From: Thermoplasmata archaeon
Lineage (GTDB): Archaea > Thermoplasmatota > Thermoplasmata > Lutacidiplasmatales > UBA184
Assembly: GCA_030039825.1 (NCBI GenBank)
Contig: JASHUV010000099.1
Span: 1 to 10,465, forward strand
Direction of reading: 5' to 3'
DNA length: 10,465 bases
The stretch's first letter is position 1, and each line of letters starts with the position of its first letter. The position numbers and the translations under genes are program-made. The notes beneath the pieces were generated by a model. It was given only the letters and a program-made list of their open reading frames with translations, made no database searches and was not told the origin of the DNA. This document shows positions 6,631-10,465 of this stretch, piece by piece.

Positions 6631-6641
6631 GCGCGTATCCG

Positions 6642-7106
6642 TTACGTTGAAGTATTGATGCTTAAGAACAGGTCTTCGTCGTCAAGGTGGCGGCGGAGGG
6701 CCTCGAGCACGAGCCGCCAGTACTGCCCCAGGGCCTGTCGGTGACCGCCGTGGTCCTCCCGGTCGATGATGCCGCGTAACCACGCCAGTTGATCGAGGGA
6801 TTGGCGGAAGCGCTCGTGCTCCTCCATGAGCAGGCCCGCCCGGGCCGCGAGGGTCCGGTCCGCGGACCGGAGCCGCTCCAGTTCCGGCTCCACGGCGACC
6901 GGATGGTCGACGAGGAGGGTCCGCTCGAGCGCCCGGTACTCTCGACCGATCCCCGCCCGCTCGATCGCCTCCGAGAGGACCAATCCCTCCGCGATGCTCT
7001 CCTGTTCGTCCACGAGCGCGCGGAGCGCCCGAACCGAGCCGAGCGCCCGTGCCCTCCGATCGGGGGACGTCGCTGACCTGGCTCGGTGGGCCGACGTTCG
7101 ACTCAT
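6642..7106 (-). CDS. Small all-helical protein, possibly hemerythrin-like (HHE) domain
   Basis: This is a 154-residue soluble protein starting at ATG 7106. After a basic N terminus (1-25) it is almost entirely helical: about 25-50, 55-80, 83-112 and 122-147, consistent with a four-helix bundle. LMEEHERFRQSL (93-104) and ALRRHLDDEDLFL (136-148) resemble the E-H-x-x-h and H-x-x-x-E-x-x-h-h-F segments of HHE cation-binding domains, with H68, H97, H119, H122, H140 and E144 as candidate ligands. Hemerythrin-like domains bind a di-iron centre or haem and sense or store O2 or NO; that role here is inference. The ligand set is not the canonical one, so a non-metal helical bundle is equally possible. 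It is transcribed away from the DUF1801 gene, with a 188-base divergent gap, and may lead the operon that continues into the small ORF and decayed genes. The codons at the very end are unusually AT-rich. Confidence 0.55.
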   Translation of the reverse strand: MSRTSAHRARSATSPDRRARALGSVRALRALVDEQESIAEGLVLSEAIERAGIGREYRALERTLLVDHPVAVEPELERLRSADRTLAARAGLLMEEHERFRQSLDQLAWLRGIIDREDHGGHRQALGQYWRLVLEALRRHLDDEDLFLSINTST

Positions 7107-7209
7107 CCCGCGCGGGCCCCGATCGAACCGGGTCGAGGCCCTCGAACGACTTGACGGTGGCGAGGTCGCCGGACCCGTCAGGGGCCCGGGCCTCGGGGAC
7201 CGAGCTCGC

Positions 7210-7235
7210 CGAGCGCGGCCGAGGCCGCGCGCTCG
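7210..7235. repeat. Imperfect GC inverted repeat in divergent intergenic region
   Basis: CGAGCG (7210-7215) pairs with CGCTCG (7230-7235), and CGGCC (7216-7220) pairs with GGCCG (7223-7227), leaving a two-base bulge (7228-7229) and a two-base centre. It lies between the divergent hemerythrin-like and DUF1801 genes. It could be an operator-like dyad or RNA hairpin, but such structures arise easily in DNA of this GC content. Confidence 0.3.
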
Positions 7236-7294
7236 GGCGCCGGACGCGGGACCGGCGTCGCCGTCTTGAACCCGGTCGGTGCTCCCGGGTCGCC

Positions 7295-7837
7295 GTGACC
7301 GGACCCGTGACCCCGGACCCTCGGGTGGATCGCGTCATCGGGGAGCTCGCCCCAGCCGTTCGGTCGGTGGCCGACGCGCTGAGGCTCCTCGTCCGGCGGA
7401 ACGCCTCCGGTCTCGTCGAGACGGTGAAGTGGGGGGTCCCGATCTGGGCGGGCCGGAAGAACGTCATCTGCCTCATGCTCTACGAGGACCACGTCAACCT
7501 CGGCTTCTTCGAGGGCGCCGAGCTCGGCCGCCGGCATCCGGAGATCGAGGGGACCGGGAAACGACTTCGCCACATCAAGGTCCGATCGGTGGAGGACGTC
7601 GGCCAGCCGGTGCTGCCCACGATCATCCGCGAGGCCGTGGCCTTGGACGAGCGCGGCGCGGAGGGAACGGCGCGGAGGGCACGACCCGCGACCCCCGGGA
7701 CGCGCCGTCCGACCGGACGACGTGCCGCGAAACGGAACGCCGGAAGACGACCCGGCGAGCCCCGTCCCCGGGCCGGACGGCCCTCGACCGAGGAGATCCG
7801 CGAACCGACCCGGTCCCGGCCCGGATTGATTCCCTAG
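7295..7837 (+). CDS. DUF1801 (YdhG/DUF1801-like) domain protein with basic C-terminal tail
   Basis: This is a 180-residue cytoplasmic protein. Residues about 10-115 match the DUF1801 fold (iron-chaperone frataxin-like and YdhG-type proteins): RVDRVIGELAPAVRSVADALR, then VKWGVPIWAGRKNVICLM (44-61), YEDHVNLGFFEGAEL (63-77) and EGTGKRLRHIKVRSVED (85-101), all strongly conserved in the family. The function of this family is not established; members often sit in stress or metal contexts. Residues 121-180 form an Arg/Pro-rich tail of low complexity, perhaps nucleic-acid binding or merely an unconserved extension. The start is a GTG at 7295, with a second in-frame GTG at 7307; a CTTGAA element (7265-7270) sits 25-30 bases upstream of 7295, and a similar CTTGAA precedes the CorA-fusion gene. 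Its TAG stop shares the CTAG palindrome with the stop of the convergent exported-protein gene. Confidence 0.8.
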   Translation: MTGPVTPDPRVDRVIGELAPAVRSVADALRLLVRRNASGLVETVKWGVPIWAGRKNVICLMLYEDHVNLGFFEGAELGRRHPEIEGTGKRLRHIKVRSVEDVGQPVLPTIIREAVALDERGAEGTARRARPATPGTRRPTGRRAAKRNAGRRPGEPRPRAGRPSTEEIREPTRSRPGLIP

Positions 7838-8445
7838 GGGATGGGCTGCTCGATCGACCCCGAGTACGGCCCCGTGCCGACGAGCTCGAGGTCGAGGCCC
7901 TCGCCCGTGAGGGACAGGCGATCGGAGGGGGACGGCAGGAGGACGATGGAGCTCCCGTCCGGGATCGCGCTCTCCGGGGACGTCCCGTTGCAGACGATCA
8001 ACGGGCTCGGCGAACCCCACCGCTGTGAGGAGGCGTTCCAGAGCGCCACGACGCATCCGGAAGGTCCGTCGATCCCGATGGAGGCGGGCGGCGTCGAAGC
8101 CGGGGTGCCGTTCGCGTTCACGAGCTGGACCGTCACGTTCGAGGGGGGAGGGGCGTCCCCGCTGCCCGCGACGGGAAAGACGTACCAGCAGGACGGCGAG
8201 CCCGCGACCGTTTCGCAGAGGCCGTGCGGCGGTCCGAACGCGAGGGCGGAACCGAGCGGTGTATCGCCGGGACAACTTTGCTCGCAGTAATCGCCGTCCA
8301 GGCCCGCGATGAGGAGGTCCGCGGCGAACGGTCCGGCGACCACGGCGAGGACGATGGCGATGATGAGGGCGGGGGAGGGAGAGCTGTCGGGCTTCGGTGG
8401 GAACGGCGCCGTCGTGACGCCCCAGTAACCGCCGGGGGCTCCCAC
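7834..8445 (-). CDS. Membrane-anchored exported protein with six cysteines
   Basis: This is a 203-residue protein from GTG 8445, chosen because GGGAGGAG lies about seven bases upstream with a TATA-like box further up. A Pro/Ser-rich N terminus is followed by one hydrophobic helix at about 26-48 (ALIIAIVLAVVAGPFAADLL). The remaining about 155 residues should face outside. They carry six cysteines (C54, C58, C77, C86, C131, C152) that could form three disulfides, N-glycosylation sequons (NVT, NASS, NGT) and a beta-rich, Ser/Thr/Pro/Gly composition. Few cysteines elsewhere in the window make the six here notable. No known family is recognised; the N-terminal helix could be an uncleaved anchor or a pilin-like signal, but no clear class III peptidase site is visible. 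It follows threonine synthase by 134 bases with its own promoter-like element, so it is probably a separate unit. Confidence 0.75.
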   Translation of the reverse strand: MGAPGGYWGVTTAPFPPKPDSSPSPALIIAIVLAVVAGPFAADLLIAGLDGDYCEQSCPGDTPLGSALAFGPPHGLCETVAGSPSCWYVFPVAGSGDAPPPSNVTVQLVNANGTPASTPPASIGIDGPSGCVVALWNASSQRWGSPSPLIVCNGTSPESAIPDGSSIVLLPSPSDRLSLTGEGLDLELVGTGPYSGSIEQPIP

Positions 8446-8478
8446 GCGCGCTCCTCCCCCCCTGGGACGGTGCTCGGG

Positions 8479-8488
8479 ATTGATAATC
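8479..8488 (-). promoter_or_regulatory. TATA-like box of the exported-protein gene
   Basis: The minus strand reads GGATTATCAATCC, centred about 38 bases before the GTG at 8445. With the usual spacing this gives a leader of about 12 bases containing GGGAGGAG, so this gene would be SD-led, unlike the leaderless genes nearby. The rest of the 8446-8579 gap shows no other feature, and there is no T-rich terminator for threonine synthase. Confidence 0.4.
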
Positions 8489-8579
8489 CTCTCCTCCGCC
8501 CGTGCTTTGATGAGATGTCTCCTTCCGCCCGACCCCCGGAGCCGGACCTCGAGCCCGGTCGCGGGCGGGCGCGCTCGAC

Positions 8580-9785
8580 CTAGGTCGGGAGCGTACGACC
8601 GACGGTCCGGTCGAGCTCGTCGATGGAGAACGGGATCCCCGTGCCCGTCTGATAGAGCCAAACGGCCTCGTCCGACCGTATCGCCCCGGCGGCCCGGAGC
8701 TTCGGCAGGGCGGCGTACGGGGCGGCCGCCTCGGGGGACGCGGAGAGCCCGTGCCGGGTCGAGAGGTCGGCCATCGCGTCCACGATCTCCCGGTCGGTGA
8801 CCGTGATGCCGGTACCCTTCGTGCTCCGGATCGCCTCGAGGATGCGCTCGGCGGAGAACGGTGCCGGGACGAGGAGGCCCGGGGCGATCGTCCGGGGATC
8901 CGCCCAGGGGGTGACCGCGGAGGCGTCCTCGCGCAGGGCGCGCACGATCGGCGCGCAACCCTCGGGCTGGACCGCGACGAGCCGGGGCGGCACCTCCAGG
9001 AGGCCGAGCTCGGCGAGCTCCGCGAACGCCTTCGCCATCCCGATGAGGCCGGTGCCGCCCCCGGCCGGGTAGACGATCGCGTCGGGGAGACCCGTCGCCC
9101 GGGACTGCTCGAAGATCTCGAAGCCCATCGTCTTCTTCCCCTCGACCCGGTAGGGCTCCCGGAGCGTCGACATGTCGAAGGACCCCCGATCCTTCTCGTC
9201 GGCCCGGGCCCTCTCGCCCGCCTCGCGGATCGTGCCCGCCACCTCGACCACCTGGGCCCCGTAGCGGCGCACGGCCTCCTTCATCGGACGGGGGGTCCGC
9301 TCCGGGAGGTACACCCGCGCGCTCAGGCCCGCGCGGGCGGAGTACGCCGCCATCGCGACGCCCGCGTTCCCCGCGCTCGGGACGAAGAGCGATCGGATCC
9401 CGAGCTCGCGGGCCCGCGAGACCGCCATGGCCATCCCTCGGGCCTTGAACGAGCCGGTCGGAAGGAGGCCATCGTCCTTCGCGGAGACCCGCACGTCCTC
9501 GGCGCCCGGAACCGTGCCGAGCCCGAGGAGCGGACTGCCACCCTCTCCGAGGGTGGTCACCGATCCGAGGTCCTGAACCGGAAGAAGCTCGCGGTACCGC
9601 CAGATGGTCCCGGGGCGCTCCGCGACGGCCCGGATCCAGGCGGGGCCGTCGAGCCGGTCGAGAGCGTAGTGGGCGAGCAGGGTGTGGTGACAGTTCGGGC
9701 AGGTCGAGGTCGGGCGGTCCGGCGGGAAGATGCCCCCGCACGACCGGCATTCGAGCGAGCGCAGGAGGGAGCCCGTCCCGGTCAT
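8580..9785 (-). CDS. thrC: Threonine synthase
   Basis: This is a 401-residue PLP enzyme that converts O-phosphohomoserine to threonine and phosphate, the last step of threonine biosynthesis. An N-terminal zinc-ribbon-like segment has C13, C16, C29 and C32, as in many archaeal threonine synthases. The PLP lysine is K114 in LPTGSFKARG (108-117); the cofactor loops are PSAGNAGVA (136-144) and PAGGGTGLIGM (240-250), and YQTGTG (378-383) lies near the C terminus. Length and motif order fit the full-length class II type, and no residue appears to be missing. Related fold-type II enzymes such as threonine dehydratase or cysteate synthase cannot be fully excluded, but the zinc ribbon and LPTGSFKARG favour ThrC. 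The start is ATG 9785, supported by a TATA-like box 28 bases upstream with no Shine-Dalgarno site. No other threonine-pathway gene is in the window. Confidence 0.93.
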   Translation of the reverse strand: MTGTGSLLRSLECRSCGGIFPPDRPTSTCPNCHHTLLAHYALDRLDGPAWIRAVAERPGTIWRYRELLPVQDLGSVTTLGEGGSPLLGLGTVPGAEDVRVSAKDDGLLPTGSFKARGMAMAVSRARELGIRSLFVPSAGNAGVAMAAYSARAGLSARVYLPERTPRPMKEAVRRYGAQVVEVAGTIREAGERARADEKDRGSFDMSTLREPYRVEGKKTMGFEIFEQSRATGLPDAIVYPAGGGTGLIGMAKAFAELAELGLLEVPPRLVAVQPEGCAPIVRALREDASAVTPWADPRTIAPGLLVPAPFSAERILEAIRSTKGTGITVTDREIVDAMADLSTRHGLSASPEAAAPYAALPKLRAAGAIRSDEAVWLYQTGTGIPFSIDELDRTVGRTLPT

Positions 9786-9808
9786 CCTCGGCGAGCGGAG
9801 ACGCGGAC

Positions 9809-9818
9809 GGCCATAACG
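9809..9818 (-). promoter_or_regulatory. TATA-like box, leaderless-type promoter of thrC
   Basis: The minus strand reads CCGTTATGGCC, centred about 28 bases before the ATG of thrC (9785), again the leaderless spacing. The remainder of the 9786-9913 gap holds a GC hairpin-capable stretch (CCCGCC-ATC-GGGCGGG near 9846-9861), with no T-run to make it a terminator. Confidence 0.4.
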
Positions 9819-9913
9819 GCCGACCCCCGGCGGGTGTCGCCGGACCCGCCATCGGGCGGGGCCGATCCGTCGGCCGGTCCCTGACGAACGGACGAGGGGC
9901 CGCCCCGGAAGGC

Positions 9914-10465
9914 CTAGGATTCCTCAGAAGGCGGATCCGGGGAGGCTGGCACCTCGGGGGCGCCCCCGCCGTAGCGAGCTCTCCGGCGCCGCGTGAGAAG
10001 GATCGCCCCGGCGCCCACGGCGAGGACCGCCCCCGCCGCGATGGCGACCCCCTCGGGCACGGTCAGCCCCCCGCTCCCGGCGCCCGAAGGCTGGGCCGTG
10101 AATCCGAGGAGCACCGTGGCGTTCGCGCCGTCCAGCTGGGCGGTCCCTCGCGAGGCGTTGACGGAATAGTCCGAGAGGTTCGAGACGGTGAACGTGTAGC
10201 TGCCGTTCGACTCCGGGAGAACGAGCGTCGACCGTTCGGACGAGGTGATCGCGCCGCTCACGTCGACCGACCAGTTCGTGCCCTCGGCGAGCCCCGACTC
10301 CCGGAACGTGAGGAAGTACAGGACCCGATGGAAGTCGAGGGAGGCCGACGCCGGACCCCCGGAGACGGTGAACGATCCCGTACCGCAGGCGTAGGTCCGC
10401 TCCGCCGTCCCCACCTCGTAGGGATAGGTGCCGTTCGGCTCGCGGAGGAGGAGCGTCGGACCGTC
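9914..10465 (-). CDS. C-terminal part of a large repeat-containing cell-surface protein (runs off the window)
   Basis: The frame is open from the right edge, so only the last 183 residues are seen and the start is outside. It holds two tandem beta-rich units of about 45-60 residues: one with REPNGTYPYEV ending LYFLTF, the next beginning RESGLAEGTNWSVDVSG and continuing PESNGSYTFTVSNLSDY to LLGFTA. The F-x-ESGL-x-x-GTNW-x-V signature is typical of large Thermoplasmata surface proteins. Several N-glycosylation sequons (NGT, NWS, NGS, NLS, NAS, NAT) fit an extracellular location. After a short Gly/Ser linker come one membrane helix (VAIAAGAVLAVGAGAILL), a RRRRAR stop-transfer cluster and a short Pro/Ser/Glu cytoplasmic tail, so it is a type I anchored protein with most of its mass outside. 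It probably acts in the cell envelope, adhesion or surface coat; no enzyme domain is visible in this part. Confidence 0.85.
   Translation of the reverse strand, partial: DGPTLLLREPNGTYPYEVGTAERTYACGTGSFTVSGGPASASLDFHRVLYFLTFRESGLAEGTNWSVDVSGAITSSERSTLVLPESNGSYTFTVSNLSDYSVNASRGTAQLDGANATVLLGFTAQPSGAGSGGLTVPEGVAIAAGAVLAVGAGAILLTRRRRARYGGGAPEVPASPDPPSEES

Noticed and set aside
5690..6658. Plus-strand 322-codon frame across the decayed cassette
   Set aside because: Its second half is the charged antisense image of the minus-strand gene at 6069-6535, and it has no start signal.
7178..8275. Minus-strand 365-codon frame opposite DUF1801
   Set aside because: It is antisense to a clearly conserved DUF1801 domain and off-frame to the exported-protein gene, with no domain content.
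9846..9861. GC hairpin near the thrC upstream gap as a terminator
   Set aside because: There is no T-run after it on either strand, and GC hairpins are common by chance here.
1..10465. CRISPR array, tRNA or rRNA gene
   Set aside because: I saw no regularly spaced direct repeats, no tRNA T-arm/acceptor pairing and no rRNA-like conserved segments.

Overview
The window is a very GC-rich piece (roughly 70% by eye) of what is most likely an archaeal chromosome. The best fit is a high-GC Thermoplasmata-type lineage. The pointers are a cell-surface protein with the 'F-x-ESGL-x-x-GTNW-x-V' repeat common in Thermoplasmata surface proteins, TATA-like elements 25-28 bases upstream of several start codons (leaderless-type promoters), and SD-led starts only at some genes. 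This placement is inference; there is no rRNA or marker gene to fix it.

Layout. Bases 1-233 are a leader with a TATA-like box. Next comes a two-gene plus-strand operon (234-2953): a metallo-beta-lactamase/double-rhodanese protein coupled by an ATGA overlap to a luciferase-like flavin monooxygenase. An IS630-type transposase relative lies on the minus strand (2830-3825) and overlaps the 3' end of the monooxygenase gene tail to tail. It keeps the N-terminal DNA-binding half, but its catalytic half is shortened and altered. Then a plus-strand gene (3928-5418) encodes the most striking protein of the window: an S1-S4 voltage-sensor-like membrane domain fused to a complete CorA-type divalent-cation channel.

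From 5461 to 7106 the minus strand carries a decaying cassette: a small hemerythrin-like helical protein, a possible 32-codon ORF, a frameshifted gene of unknown function, and a nucleotidyltransferase-like pseudogene with three in-frame stops. A DUF1801 gene (7295-7837) runs on the plus strand and shares its CTAG stop palindrome with a convergent gene.

The right third is all minus strand: a membrane-anchored six-cysteine exported protein (7834-8445), threonine synthase (8580-9785), and the C-terminal end of a large repeat-containing surface protein that runs off the window (9914-10465).

The genes do not form one pathway. The first operon suggests sulfur/persulfide or redox chemistry with a flavin oxidoreductase, threonine synthase is housekeeping, and the others are membrane transport and cell-envelope functions. 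No CRISPR array, tRNA, rRNA or intact insertion sequence was seen.
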